Part shown: piece by piece, positions 42,561-55,302 of the stretch
Numbering within the stretch: the first letter of the stretch is position 1
Layout of the letters: each line of letters starts with the position of its first letter
Source: Medakamo hakoo
Taxonomy: Eukaryota; Chlorophyta; Trebouxiophyceae; Coccomyxaceae
Direction of reading: 5' to 3'
Assembly (NCBI GenBank): GCA_026636295.1
Contig: CP089465.1
Span: forward strand, 1 to 64,000
DNA: 64,000 nucleotides
Program-made: the position numbers and the translations under genes
The notes under the pieces: model-generated
What the model was told of the DNA's origin: nothing
What the model saw: the letters and a program-made list of their open reading frames with translations, nothing else
Databases searched by the model: none

Positions 42561-44047
42561 ATGGTCTCCGCCTCGCCCGCGTCCGACCGCCCGACAGACG
42601 CACCCGCCAGCGGTGGCAAGGCCGCTGCGGCCGGCCGCAGCGGCGGCGCGCCGCCGGACGCCCTTCCCGAGCCGAGCAATGGCCAGCAACCGGGCGCCGA
42701 CGCGGCGGGGGCCGCGGTCGGCGACCCGGGCGCGTCCGGCCGCGACGAAATCTACTCGTACGAGGCGCCGCACACGGTGTATGCCCTGGCCTGGAGCGTG
42801 AGTTGGTGGCGAGTTGGCGGCTGCTGCAGGGGCGCGAGCGCTTTTACACGCCGCGCTTTCCCCGCCGCACGCCACCCGCCACCCACCAGTCACCACGCTG
42901 CGCTCACCTCTTTCCTCCTCCTCATCATCATCCACGCACACAGTACCGCGCCGACGACCCCTTCCGCCTGGCCGTCGGCTCGTTCGTGGAAGACTACCCC
43001 AACCGTGTCGACATTCTGAGGTTGGTGGAGGACAGGCCGCCAGAAGACGACCCGGACGCCCGCCCCGCCGCGTCTGCGGGCGGCACCGCCGCGGCCGCAC
43101 CACCCCCGCCGTCCCGCCTCGCGCCCGACCCGGTCGCGGGCTTCGCCCACCCGTACCCGCCGTCCCGCATCGCTTTCTACCCAGACAAGACGGCGGCCGT
43201 GCCAGACTTGGTGGCGACGTCTGGCGATTTCTTGCGCATCTGGCAGCTGGGCGCGGCAGACGGCCCGGGCGGGTCGGCCACCGCGCCGACCCGCCTCGCC
43301 CGCCTGCTGACCAACGCCGCCCACTCCGCCTACTGCGCGCCGTTGACCGCCCTGGACTGGAATGCGGCCGACACGCGGCGCCTGGGCACGGCGTCCATAG
43401 ACACCACGTGCACGGTGTGGGACGTGGAGGCCGGCGTCGCGGACGCCCAGCTGGTCGCGCACGACGGGCCCGTCCACGACCTGGCGTGGGGCGGCGTCGG
43501 CGTCTTCGCGTCCGCGTCGGCGGACGGGTCGGTGCGCGTGTTTGACCTGCGGGACAGGGAGCATTCCACGATCATTTACGAAGCGCCCGGGCCCGGGCGG
43601 ACGGCCCTGCTGCGCCTGGCGTGGAACCGGGCCGACCCGCGCTACCTGGCGACGCTGGCCGCGGGGAGTGGCGCGGTCGCGCTCCTCGACATCCGCCTGC
43701 CCACGCTGCCCGTGGCGACCCTGGCCCGGCACACGGCGCCCGCGACGGCCCTGGCCTGGGCCCCGCACTCCGCCGCCCACATGTGCACGGCCGGCGATGA
43801 CGGCCAAGCGCTCATTTGGGACTTGGGCGGCCTGGGCAGCGGCGGCGCGGGCGTGTCTGCCGGCAGCGGCGGCGCGGGGCACAGCGGCGGCGGCCAGAGC
43901 GGGGAGCCGGGCGCGCCGGGATCCGGTTTGGACCCAGTCCTAGCCTACAACGCGGGCGCGCCTGTGGCGGGGCTAGCATGGTCCGCGGCCGCGCCGGACT
44001 GGGTGGCCGTCGCGTTTGGGCAGACGGCCCAGGTGCTGCGGGTGTAA
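42561..44047 (+). CDS. WD40 protein of the LWD/TTG1/DCAF7 family
   Basis: Exons 42561-42797 and 42944-44047 give 446 residues. The N-terminal 68 residues are low complexity, then IYSYEAPHTVYALAWS joins YRADDPFRLAVGSFVEDYPN, the hallmark start of the LWD1/TTG1/AN11/DCAF7 group. WD-type repeats follow: APLTALDWNAADTRRLGTAS, TTCTVWDVE, GPVHDLAWG, ADGSVRVFDLRD, LLRLAWNRADPRYLATLA, APATALAWAPHSAAHMCTAG and ALIWDLGG. Between the last repeats is a Gly/Ser insert. The chain ends PVAGLAWSAAAPDWVAVAFG. Such proteins are adaptors for kinases, E3 ligases or clock and transcription factors. The second codon block has an upstream in-frame ATG at 42537, so a slightly longer start is possible. Confidence 0.93.
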
Positions 44048-44316
44048 CACACACAAAAAAAAACATTGGAGGAACGCCGGAAACGACGGAAAAGGTGTGT
44101 GACACGCCCCCCACACGAGGACACGGCCGCGAGATGCCAGGGTCCAGGGCGCTGGGCGGTGTGCCTGCTTGACTTGTGTGTGATGTGCGTGTCGCTCCGT
44201 CCTGGACAACAAAACCCAGCGCCGAGGGGCCGCCCTCCCCCAGTCCGCCCGCCCATCCCATCCCCATCCCCCCCTCTCCCCACCTCCGCGGGGGCGACCG
44301 CAGCGCCCTCCTTCCT

Positions 44317-45839
44317 TCACTGCTGCTGGCACTCGGCCGGCTTTTCGCCCGTGTCGGCGGGCGGGCCCTTGGCGCCGCCGCCGGCGCGGCCGCCCGCGCC
44401 ACCGCCCGGCCGCGCTTTCCCGCCACCGCCACCCGCGCGTTTCCCAGGCGCGCCACCGCCGTCGTCGCTGCTGTCGTCGTCGTCGTCGTCCGACTCGTCC
44501 TCCGACTCGTCGTCGTCGTCATCATCATAGTCGTCCTCGTCATCCTCCTCCTCGTCGTCGTCCTCGTCTTCCTCGGCCATTTCGCCGGTGAAGTACGACA
44601 CGGCGCGAGGGATGAGCTCGTCCCGGATCGCTTCGCCCAACTCGTAATCCTCTTCCAGGGCTTCCTGCAGGGCTTCCATCTCCTCTTCCTCCAGGTCGTC
44701 GCCGTCGTCGGGCACGGCCGGCGGGCTGAAAAAGTCGAAGAAGGACGGCACCTTTTCTTTCTTGGTTTGGACGGCGCCGCCCGCGCCGCCGCCGCGCCCG
44801 CCCTTGGAGCCGGGCTTGACTTTTTTCTTCATCAGCTTGTGCGTCGGGTCTTTGCCGGGCTTCCACGCGATGGCACAGCCTTCCGCGCCTTCCAGCATGC
44901 CTTCCTCTTCGGTGGACATGTGGTAGGTCTTGGTCAGGACCGTGCCGTCGAAGAAGGGGTTGGGCTCAAACGTGAAGGTGAGTTTGAAGCCCGCGCACTC
45001 GCCCTCGCCGTCCTCGCCCTCCTCGGGCGGCGCACGCACTTCGGCCGCGGACACGTCGATCAGGTGTTCCAGCACGGCTTCGTCCTTTTCGGTGATGGCG
45101 TTGGCCACCATGTCGTGCGCCTGCAGCACGCCCAGCCAGAAGCGCGGCACGCCCTTGGGCGGCTCGCCGCCGTCCTCGTCCTCGCCCTCGCCCTTTGGCG
45201 TCTTGGCCAGCACGTCGGCCGGCGCGTCCGCCCGGCCCGCCACCACGTCCGCCCGGGCCGCGTACAGGGGCGCGTACAAGCGCTCGTACTTGCGCTCCAG
45301 CTCGTCGGCTTCCTTGCGGTACGCCGCCTCCAAGTCGTCGTACTGGGACTGGAGGTCTTGGAGGTGGGCGACGCGCGCGCGCACGGCGCGAGGCAGGTCG
45401 TCCAGGAAGCCGGACGGCTGGCCGACCAGGCCACCCAGGCGGGCCTGGATCAGGTCGACCAGGCCGGCGGACAGCGCCGGGTTGGCGGCCGCGGCGGCGG
45501 CGGCGGCCGCGGCGCGGCCTGTGTGTGTGTGTGTGTGTTTGGGGGAGGTTGCGCGAGTGAGAGGTTGGGCGTGCAAGGACAAGGGAACGCGTGGTGTGGC
45601 GTCACCAGGACGCGTCATCGATGCCGTCGCGCGCGTGCGATGGGAGGCCACACGCGTCCGCCACGGGACTGGCGGGCCTTATGCATCGGGTGCGCGGCGG
45701 CGCGCGCGTCCGGCACGCGGCGTTTGTTCCCCTCTCGCGCCGCGCGCTCCATTCGCTCGCTCTCCGCCGAAACAAAAAACAAACGCAAAAACTCACCACC
45801 GCGCGGGTTGGCATCCACGTTCTCGACGCCGTCAGACAT
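44317..45839 (-). CDS. NAP1: Nucleosome assembly protein 1 family histone chaperone
   Basis: Exons 45797-45839 and 44317-45518 (minus), 414 residues. Exon 1 is MSDGVENVDANPRG, then a poly-Ala stretch. The NAP fold is clear: dimerising helix LQSQYDDLEAAYRKEADELE, FWLGVLQAHDMVANAI, FTFEPNPFFDGTVLTKTY, then KVPSFFDFFSPP and YELGEAIRDELIPRAVSYFT. The C-terminus is a long Asp/Glu tail for histone binding, followed by a Gly/Lys-rich end. It binds H2A-H2B and shuttles them to chromatin. The intron acceptor follows a CA repeat (45520-45538). It lies between the two histone clusters. Confidence 0.96.
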
Positions 45840-46498
45840 GAGGCTCGTCGTGCGTGACCTGTGGCGCGCCGGAGTGGGTGGAATGGCGTGAGAACGTTCC
45901 GGCGTGAGAGAAAGAGGCGCCGCGCGGCGGCGCGGGAGAAGATGGGAATGGGGCGAGACTGCGCGCCGGACACGCCCGCCCTCGCACGGTTCCGCTGCTG
46001 GGCGCGGCAGTGGCAGATGGGTTTGAGGTACGTACCTGAGGGAGGTGTGGGGTGGGGTGTTGCGTTGCCCGTCGATGGAGACGGGCAAAAAGCCAAAACA
46101 CAGTGTGTGTGACCGATCGACCGACCGCGGAGAGCGCTCTCCCGACCTCCCCGTTGTGCTCGCCCGGAACAAAAAAACCGTCATCCCGGCGAACACATCA
46201 TCAAAAGAAGAAAAATGATCGCACACCAGTGTCACACACACACACACAGCAGCAGCAGGAGCAGCAGCAGCAGCCCAGACACCACCCCGCCCCATTCCAC
46301 GAGCATCCAGCCCCCGCGCCCCCTCACCACACCCGGACACCCCTCACCCCTCCCAACCCCCCGACCGACTCACCCCACCGAATTTTTTTGGGTTGGTGGT
46401 GTGACCGTCACGCGCCACGGCCGCGCACGCCCCCATCCGCCCTCCCCCCACAACGCCACACGCCAACAGCCTCACTCCCACCCACGCACCCCCTCGCC
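45840..46498. other. Spacer between NAP1 and KAS III genes
   Basis: Upstream of NAP1 and downstream of KAS III. It contains CACACA and CAGCAG repeats near 46230-46275. No gene was seen. Confidence 0.4.
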
Positions 46499-48159
46499 TC
46501 ACCCATACCGGAAAATGGCGGACGCCCACGTCAGGCCCGCGCCAAAGCCGGCGACCGCGACCACGTCGCCCGCCTTGATCCGCCCATCCCGCACGGCCTC
46601 GTCCAGGGCCAGCGGGATGGAGGCAGCCGACGTGTTGCCGTACTCGGCCAGGTTGGACACCACCCGCTCCGGCGGCACGCCCAGCCGGGACGACGCCGCG
46701 TCCAGGATGCGCTGGTTGGCCTGGTGCAGGACGAGCCAGTCGATGGCCTGCGGGCCCGGCAGCCCCGCGTCCGCCAGCGCCGCCTCCACCACCGTGGGCA
46801 CCGCCCGCACCGCGAACTTGAACACTTCCTGGCCGTTCATGGCGATGTTGGCGTACGCGCCGGCCGAGCCGGCCGTCGCCGCGTCGGGCGTCAGGGCTTT
46901 GCCGCCCTCGCCCGCAAAGCGCGCGTTCAAGTGCTTGGCGCCGACGCCGTCGGACGCCATGGCGAAGCCGAGCAGGCCGCAGGGCGCACCCGACGGCGCG
47001 GACGTCGACGGCCCGTCGTCGACGTCGGCCGCCGACAGGACGACCGCCCCCGCGCCGTCGCCAAAGAGGATGCACGTCGCCCGGTCGCGCCAGTCGACGT
47101 ACCGGGACAGGGCGTCCGCGCCGACGACGAGGACGTGGCGGGCGCCGCCCGCCCGGATGAACTGGGCGCCGGTGATGAGGCCGAGCACGAAGCCGGAGCA
47201 GGCGGCCGTCAGGTCGAAGGCGACCGCCCGGCTCGCGCCGACGGCCGCCGCGAGCACGGGGCCCGACCCAAACAGGTCGTCGGGCGAGGACGTGGCCAGC
47301 AGGACGACGCCGACGTCGGCCGGGTCGACGCCCGCGGCGGACAGGGCGGCGGACGCGGCCGCGGTCGCGTGGTCGACCAGGGACTCGCCCTTGTCCAGGA
47401 CGTGGCGGCGGCTGTTGAGAGGATGGGGGAGGAGGGGGGAGGATGGAGGGGAGGGGAGGGAGAGGGTGAGGGCGCCCCCGCGAGTGGCTCACGCGCGCGC
47501 GGGCGCGGCGGGGGGCGGCGAGTCGGGCGGGGGGAGGGGTTGGTGGCGACACTGCCCACGACCAGCGTGTAGCCCAGCGTCCGGACTAGCCAGCGGGGGG
47601 TCAATGCGCGGGTGGGACACACCCAGCATTGCCCGCCGCGCCAAGGAACGGGGGGCTATCGATCGACCGCAACGAGGGGAGGGGCGCGAGCGACGCCCAA
47701 ACTCGTGCGCCGACCACCGCAAAAAAACGCGAGCGCGCTGTTTTTTTTTGTTCGCTCCCACCGCCCCTCGATGCCCCTTCCCAAATCCAACACTCACTGG
47801 ATGCCCGTGCGCGCGTAAATCCACTCGTCCGTTGTGTCCACGCCCATGGCCGCGAAATCGTCGTTGTGGATGGAGGACGCGGGCGTGGACGAGCCCGTGC
47901 CCGCGAGCTTGACGGCGCGCAAGCGGCCGGTGCCGCCCGTCGACGCGGTGGACGCGGCTTCGGCGGCGGCCGCCGGGATCAGGGACGATGCACGCGGGGA
48001 TGGCGCACTCCTGGACGCAGGGAGCGGCGTGGCCGGCACCGCGGGCCGGGCCGGGCCGGGGCCGGCCTGGGCAGAGATCGGCGCCGCGGCCAGGCTCGCC
48101 GCGGCAGCGGGGACGCTGGCGCTCCGCGCCGGCAGCCGGCTCGCGGAAGTGGGCCGCAT
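46499..48159 (-). CDS. KASIII: Plastid 3-oxoacyl-ACP synthase III (KAS III)
   Basis: Starts fatty acid synthesis in the plastid by condensing acetyl-CoA with malonyl-ACP. Exons 47798-48159 and 46499-47411 (minus), 424 residues. Residues 1-75 are Ala/Ser/Arg/Pro-rich, a chloroplast transit peptide. The body has VKLAGTGSSTPASSI, TDEWIYARTGI, catalytic Cys192 (FDLTAACSGFVLGL), His350 (WLVLHQANQRI) and Asn380 (YGNTSAASIPLAL). The split codon joins GIH to RRHVLDKGESL, matching the RNRRVL turn of plant enzymes. The C-terminus (GFGAGLTWASAIFRYG) is intact. The family is the bacterial-type FabH. Confidence 0.97.
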
Positions 48160-48470
48160 TTGGGGGGGCCGAGAGACGAGGACTGGCCTCTGTGTCACCG
48201 GCGGAGCGGCAAGAGAAAGGGAGGTGCGTGCGGGCCGGGCGTGCGGCGCCCGTTTGTTCTCTCTGTTTTGAAGGGTGTGGAGGGGGCAAGCGAGCGTTTT
48301 TTACTAGGCGCCGTTCCACTCGTTCGTTGCCTCAAAAAAATAAAAGGCCCGACGGCGACGCCCGACAGGCCCGGGCCCGGCAGTCCCGCCGACACTCTCT
48401 CGCGCCTCGCGCCCCCGCCCGCCTGGAAGCCAGACCCCCATCAGAGGCCGCACTCACGCGCCGACACACG
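48160..48470. promoter_or_regulatory. Divergent promoter region KAS III / SET methyltransferase
   Basis: 311 bases between head-to-head start codons. It includes an AT-rich patch at about 48333-48345 (CAAAAAAATAAAAGG) and no other recognised element. Confidence 0.5.
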
Positions 48471-50310
48471 ATGTCGGCCGCTCACGCGCCGCGCCCGCTG
48501 GCCGCCGAGCCCGCATGCGCCCGCCCCGGCCGGGCACGCCCGTCCGCCAGCCCGCTGCACCGGGTCCTGGGTAGTCACAGGCGTGTTGTGCATGGCGAGA
48601 CACGCCGCCTTGCCGCAACAGGCGCCAAAGGCTTTGGCGCGCCGCCTCCAGCACCGCCACAGCCGGCGCCGCACGCGACCACCCCACCGCCCGCTGCATC
48701 CATTCCGTCGTCGCCGACCCCGCTCGAGGCCTGGGCGGCCGCCGCCGGCGTCAAAGCGCCCAAAGTCCGGGTCGCTGACTTTGGAGGTGCGGGGGTGGTG
48801 TCTGAGGCGCTCCCGCCCCCCCCCGCCGGCCACTGTGTGGCCTCTCCCCGTGTCCATCCCCCGTCCCCATGCTCACTGGCATCCCGCTCCCCCCCACCAC
48901 CACCACCACAGGACTCCGCGGCCTGGCCGCCACCGCCCCCATCGCGGACGGGGAAACCATTGTGACGCTGCCCGTCTCGGCGGCCCTGCTCGTCCGCCCC
49001 GCCTCCCGGTGCCCGCTGCCGGCCGCCTGGTGCTCGCCCGACGCGTGGCGCGCCGGGCCCTGGTACCTCAAAATGGGGCTGCTCATCTTGGAGGCGGCCG
49101 CCCGGACGCCGCCGAGCGCTGGCGGTGCGAGCGGCAGCGTCGACGGCGCGGCCGCCTACGTGGCCGGCCTGCCGCCCGTGCGCGGCGGCCTGGACACGCC
49201 CGCGCTGGGGTGGAGCGACGAGGAGGTGGCCGCGCTCGCGTGCCCGCCCCTGGCCCGGGACGTGCGTGCCTTTTTTGGGAGGGAAAGGGGACGGCTGCCC
49301 CCGACGGGAGTGAGAGACGCAGAAACCGGCGGCGGCGGCGGCGCGGGCGGTCTTCCCCCCTCCCTTCCTCACCGCCCCCCCCCCCCCCCCGCCCACCCCA
49401 CCCCACACCTCCCACTTCTTCCCAGATTGCCGCCCAGCGCGCGTCCTGGAACGCGGCCTTTGACGCCTACGCCGCCGCCCACCCCGCCTCCCCGCTCCTC
49501 AACCCGTCGGCCGTGCCCGCGTGGGCGGCCGACGGCGTCCCGCCGCGCGATCGCTTCCTGTGGGCGCTGGCCTGCGTGCGGTCGCGCGCGTTTTCAGGGC
49601 CGTACGCGGGCCCGCCCCTGCGCGCGCGCGCGGGCCTGGCCGCCGCCCTGGCGGTCGCCGCCGCCGCGTCCGTCGGCATCGCCCACGCCCCGCCCGACCG
49701 CGTGCTGAGCGGCGCCATCGCCGCCGTCCTATTCAACATCCTGTACGACCTGGGCCTGTCCGCGCGCGTGCGCTGGCATGCCATGGCCCCGCTCGTCGAC
49801 ATGGCCAACCACGACGGGCGCGTGGTCTCCACCATGGAGTACGGGTACTTTGACGACGCGTTCCAGTTGGCCGTCCAGGGGCGGGCGCACGCGCCCGGCG
49901 ACCAAGTCCTCATCTCGTACGGCCCCCAGGGCAACGACGGCCTCGTCCAATACTACGGCTTTGCCGAGGCGTCCAACCCGCACGACGTCGGTCGCGTGGA
50001 GCTGACGCCGGCCTTGACGGCCGTCTTCACGGCTGGCGGGCCGGAGCCGGCGACGGTGGAGGCGGCGACGGAGGCTGGCCTGGGCGGCGGCGGTCCGGGC
50101 GTGGCGACGCCGGCCCTGCACCGTGCGCTGGGGCGCGCGGCGTCGGCCGAAGCCGCCCGAGTGCGGGCCTGGACGAGTGGCGGCGCCGCCCTGCAGCCGG
50201 GTCGGGCAGCCCTGGCCGCTGCTTTCAGGGCCGAACGCGTGGCCACGCTGACGTCCGCGGCGGCGGCGTGTGAGCGGGCGGCGAAAAGGTTGGAGGCGGG
50301 CGGGCGGTGA
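48471..50310 (+). CDS. SET-domain protein methyltransferase, Rubisco LSMT/SETD3-like
   Basis: Exons 48471-48786, 48912-49261 and 49426-50310 give 516 residues. Residues 1-70 look like a plastid transit peptide. The split SET domain begins ADFGGLRGLAATAPIADGET and VTLPVSAALLV. It carries the helical insert (FLWALACVRSRAFSG) and closes with PLVDMANHDGR near 346 and ISYGPQGNDGLVQYYG near 385, the SAM and substrate pocket. A C-terminal helical region suits the Rubisco-LSMT substrate-binding domain. Targets in this family include the Rubisco large subunit, aldolase and actin; which one applies is not visible. Confidence 0.9.
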
Positions 50311-50415
50311 GGGGACGTGTTTTGAAAGCACACACACGCACAGGAACGAAGCAAAGGAGGAGGAGAGTGCCGCTCACACACAGGCCTCGCCCCACGCCAC
50401 CACAACCCCACGACA

Positions 50416-52577
50416 ATGGCGTCCTCCCCGCCCCGGCCGGTCGCCCAGGTGCCGCAGGCCGCGGGCAAGCCGCGGTCGCCGGACCGCGCGGTCATTTCCG
50501 TGTCGGCTGTCGCCGCGGACGCACCGCCGCAGCATGACGCGGCCGCCGCCGTCGCCGCCGCCGTCGCCGCGTCCGCGGCATCAGCGCACCAGGGCGCGGA
50601 CGCCCTGGCGGACGCGGCCAGCGTGGCAGACTTTTGGAAAGGTGACACGGGAGGCGGGCGGGCGCGGGGCGGACAGCCAATGGCGCGCGCGCGCGCCCGG
50701 TCGACCCTCCCCCCTCTCACGCACCACTCCCCCCTCCCCTCTCTTCCCGTCCACCCAACCCACCCCCAGCCTTTGACATCGAGGCCTTCCGCACCGCCCT
50801 GGACGAGCGCGCCGCCGCCGCCGCGGCCGCCGCCGAAGCCTCGCGCGCCTCCCGCCGCGACCTGGCCGAAGCGACGCGGGCCGCGCGCAAGAGCCTGCCG
50901 CCCGCCGCGCTCGCGGCGGTCGGCCCGCTGATCAAGCGGTTCCAGGCGGAGGTCGACGCCCTGTCCGCCCGGGCCAAGGCGTCGGACGCGGCGTACGCGC
51001 GGTCGTTCCGGGCGCTGTTCGACGCGCCCGACCCCGCCCCCGCGCTGGCCGCGGGCGTGGCCGCCGCCGCCGACGCGGCCGACGCGCGCGCGGAGCTGGC
51101 CGACATCAAAGCCGAGACGGCCGGCCTGCAAAACCAGGGGCCGACCATCCGCGCGCTGCAAGCCCGGGCCCGGGCGGCTGAAGCCGAAGCCTGCCGCTTG
51201 CGGGAAGCCGCCGAAGCGGGCGCGGCCGCGGATGGTGGGGCGGCGGACGCGGCGGCCGCCCGCATCGCGGCCTTGAGCGCAGACCTGGCCGCGGCGCGCG
51301 CGGCGGCGGCGGCGCTGCGCCGCACAAACGATGCCGCGCAGGCGGCGCTCATGGCGGCGAACGAGCGCTGGGACGCGGAGCGCGCCGCCCTGCAAGCCGA
51401 CGCGGACGCGGCCCGGGACGAGGCCGCGGCCGCGCTGGCTGCGGGCGCGCGCGCCGCGCCGCCCGCGCCGCCCTCGCCCGACCACCAGTGCGCCGCGTGC
51501 GCGGCCGCCAAAGAAGAAGCCACCGCCCAGCGCCTGGCCGCCGCCCGCTTGCGTGCCGCGGCGGAAGCGGCCGAATCCTCGGCCGCCGCGGCCGTGGAGG
51601 CGGCGACGGCCGACGCGGCGGCCGCGCTCGCGCGCGCGCAGTCGGCTGAAGCCGAGCTGGCCGGGCGGGTGACGGTGGAAGCGGCGGCCGCGCTGGCGGC
51701 GGAGCTGGAAGCGCTGCGCGCTGTCGTGGCGCTGCCGACGGACGGTGGGGAGGACGCTGCGGCGGCCGACGCTCCGTCGGGCGAACAGAACCATCCACCC
51801 CAACCGCGCCCGCCCTCCAGCGAGCCGGCCACGCCCGCCGTCGTGGCCGCCCTCCGCGACGCGCTGCGCCGGGCTGAAGCCGGCCTCGCGTCCGCGCGCG
51901 CGTCCGCTGCGGCCGACGCGTCCCGGACCGCCGAAACCGCGGCCCGCGCGGAAGCCGCCGAGGCGGAGGCGGCCGCGCTGCGCGCGCTGACCGCTCGCCT
52001 GGAAGCCGACCTGACGGCCGCGCTGGCGGGCAAGCTCGGGAGCGGCGCCGCCCCGGCGGGCACGTCCGTCGCCGAGGTCGTCGCCGCCCAGCGCGACCGG
52101 GCGGTGGCCCGGGCCGTGGCCGCGGAAAAGGCGGCGGCCGACGCGGAGGCGGCCGCGCGCGCGGCGCGGGCGGAGCTGGCCGCCGCGCGCCGGGAGGGTG
52201 GTGGTGGCGGCGGGGGTGCGGGCGTCGCGGGTCCGGCCAACCGCCGCACCGCCGCCGCTTCCTCCCGCCTGCCCGCCACCGCCGACGCCTGGGACGTGGA
52301 ATCCCAGCGCGGCGGCGAGGACTCGTGGGCGGCCAAGCCGCGCGGGCGGCGCGCGGCTGCGCTCGCGGCGGCCGACCAGACGTTCTTACGCGTCCTGCAC
52401 AAGGCGGTCGGGTCCCCAGGCACGCGGGTCGCCGCCCTGGCGTACGCGGCGGGCTTGCACGCCCTGGTCATGTGCGTGCTGCTGGCCCGCACGCACGGCG
52501 GCGCGGCGGCGTGTGCTGCCCAGGCGGCCGCGGCCGGTGTGGGCGGCGGGCTGCCCACGTCTGCCGGGCCGCCGTGA
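50416..52577 (+). CDS. CASP: CASP-type golgin
   Basis: Exons 50416-50641 and 50770-52577 give 677 residues. After an Ala-rich start, FWKAFDIEAFRTALDERA and the segment with SLPPAALAAVGPLIKRFQAE followed by VDALSARAKASDAAY and LFDAPDPAPAL match the conserved N-terminus of CASP, the CUX1-related Golgi protein. A long coiled coil follows. The C-terminus has the FLRVLHKAV helix and one transmembrane segment at about 628-650 (VAALAYAAGLHALVMCVLL), as in tail-anchored CASP. It works as a Golgi tether for retrograde vesicles. Ala enrichment of the coiled coil is unusual but fits the genome. Confidence 0.9.
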
Positions 52578-52743
52578 GGAATGAGGGTGGGATGGGGTGG
52601 AGGGCTTGAGAGGGGGCGTGTTGTTGTGTGCGCGACCGTGGATGCTGAGTGTCCCTCGTTGCAAGCGCGTCGTGCGTGAAGGCGGGGCAGGGCGTCCGGA
52701 CGGGCCGGGCCCACTGCAGCCGACACTGCCGCTTGCTCATCCA

Positions 52744-52749
52744 TTTATA
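52744..52749 (+). promoter_or_regulatory. TATA-like element of 5S rRNA copy 2
   Basis: TTTATA about 28 bases before the 5S 5' end, the position of the TATA-like element of plant 5S genes. It is also present in copy 1 (27771-27776). Copy identity ends six bases further upstream. Confidence 0.6.
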
Positions 52750-52773
52750 GCCCACCGCAATTCTCTTGCTTCC

Positions 52774-52892
52774 ATGGAACGTTCATACCACCCAGAACAC
52801 TCCGGTTCTCGTCCGATCACCGAAGATAAGCTGGGTTGGGCCCGATCAGTACTACGTTGAGGAATCACGCGGGAACCCCGGGTGACGTTCTG
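52774..52892 (+). rRNA. 5S rRNA, copy 2
   Basis: Identical to copy 1. 119 bases from ATGGAACGTTC to ACGTTCTG. Helix I is formed by GGAACGT and ACGTTCT, and a TTTT stop signal follows at 52893-52896. It converges with the H3 gene. Confidence 0.93.
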
Positions 52893-53273
52893 TTTTGCTG
52901 CCGCGGCAATTTTTTTGGCCAAAAACAGCGAGTTTCGTCCCACCCGCGCGTGGAGTGCGAGCGCCAGGGTGTGGGCGCCTGCCCGGGTGGAGGGGGAGGG
53001 GTGGCGCGAGCGCGACCGTGGGCGTGCGTGGCGGACGGGAGAGAGCGAGACAGGGTCAGTCGGTCGTCTCTCTCTTTTTTTCTTGTCCTCTCCTCCTCCC
53101 ACTCCCGCCCGCCATCCAACGCAGCGCTGCGCGCAAGAGAGAGAAAGGGTCGTGTGGACAGTGCATATCGTTCGTTTTTCTAAAGCAGTGTGGTGGTGTT
53201 AATTAACACCAGTTGAAATGGTTTTTTTGTCTTTTTAAGGTTTTGCTGAGGAACAAGCTTGCGCAAAAAAAAT
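52893..53273. other. 5S-H3 convergent spacer, copy 2
   Basis: Same sequence as 27247-27627 in reverse. Carries the H3 3' hairpin. Confidence 0.6.
53194..53211 (-). terminator. Histone 3' hairpin, H3 copy 2
   Basis: Perfect palindrome TGGTGTTAATTAACACCA, same context as in copy 1. Confidence 0.85.
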
Positions 53274-54647
<1,374 letters not shown>

Positions 54648-55302
54648 GCGCGTTGCCCTCCTGCAAGTCGACACAAAACCAGAAAAAAAGACAAAAAAAA
54701 ATCACTCTCAACTGGTGTTAATTAACACCACCCTATCTAGAAAAAACACACACACTGTCCACGGGCGGGGGAGGCGGTCGCCGCGCTGGCAGCCAGGACT
54801 GGGGGAGGAGGGAGCGGGGGAGGGGACAGCACGGCCGTGTGTGTGTGTGGCGGGGAGCGCATGCGTCGTCGGCAGGTGAGAACTTTTTTATTCCTTCTCT
54901 TTGCGTCCACAAAACCACGCCATTCCAACCGTCCACCCCGTCACCTTTCGTCACGCGCGCATGGCCATAGGACAGGGCGTGGAGGTGGTCCGGCCCGTGT
55001 GAAAACGAATCGTGTAAAAAAAAGACGCTGCCGCTGCCCTGCCACACGCCTGTTATCGTTCGGCCACACCAAGGTTTTGCTGAGGCTCTCCGCGTCTCCG
55101 CGACCACACAGGAACCAGCACTCCCCACACACGCACACGCACCTCATCGCGGCTGCAACGCCTCGTACCCCCACCTGACCACCCGTGATTCCAGTTGCGC
55201 GCTCGCTGTCCGCCCGCTTTTCTCGGTTCGACAACAGTCACACACCGCGCGCGTCCCCATCCCGCGCGCGCGCTCGCTCCTTCTTGTGCCCACGCCGCCG
55301 CC
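54648..55302. other. H4 3' flank and metalloprotease upstream region
   Basis: The first about 230 bases align loosely with the H4 side of cluster 1, with small indels. From about 54880 the sequence is unrelated to cluster 1. No other gene was seen before the metalloprotease ATG. Confidence 0.6.
54713..54730 (+). terminator. Histone 3' hairpin, H4 copy 2
   Basis: Perfect palindrome TGGTGTTAATTAACACCA after AAAGACAAAAAAAAA and followed by TCTAGAAAAAAC. Confidence 0.85.

Noticed and set aside
27783-52737. Composite transposon explanation for the inverted repeats
   Set aside because: The 25 kb between holds ordinary housekeeping genes and no transposase, target duplication or terminal repeat was seen at the repeat edges.
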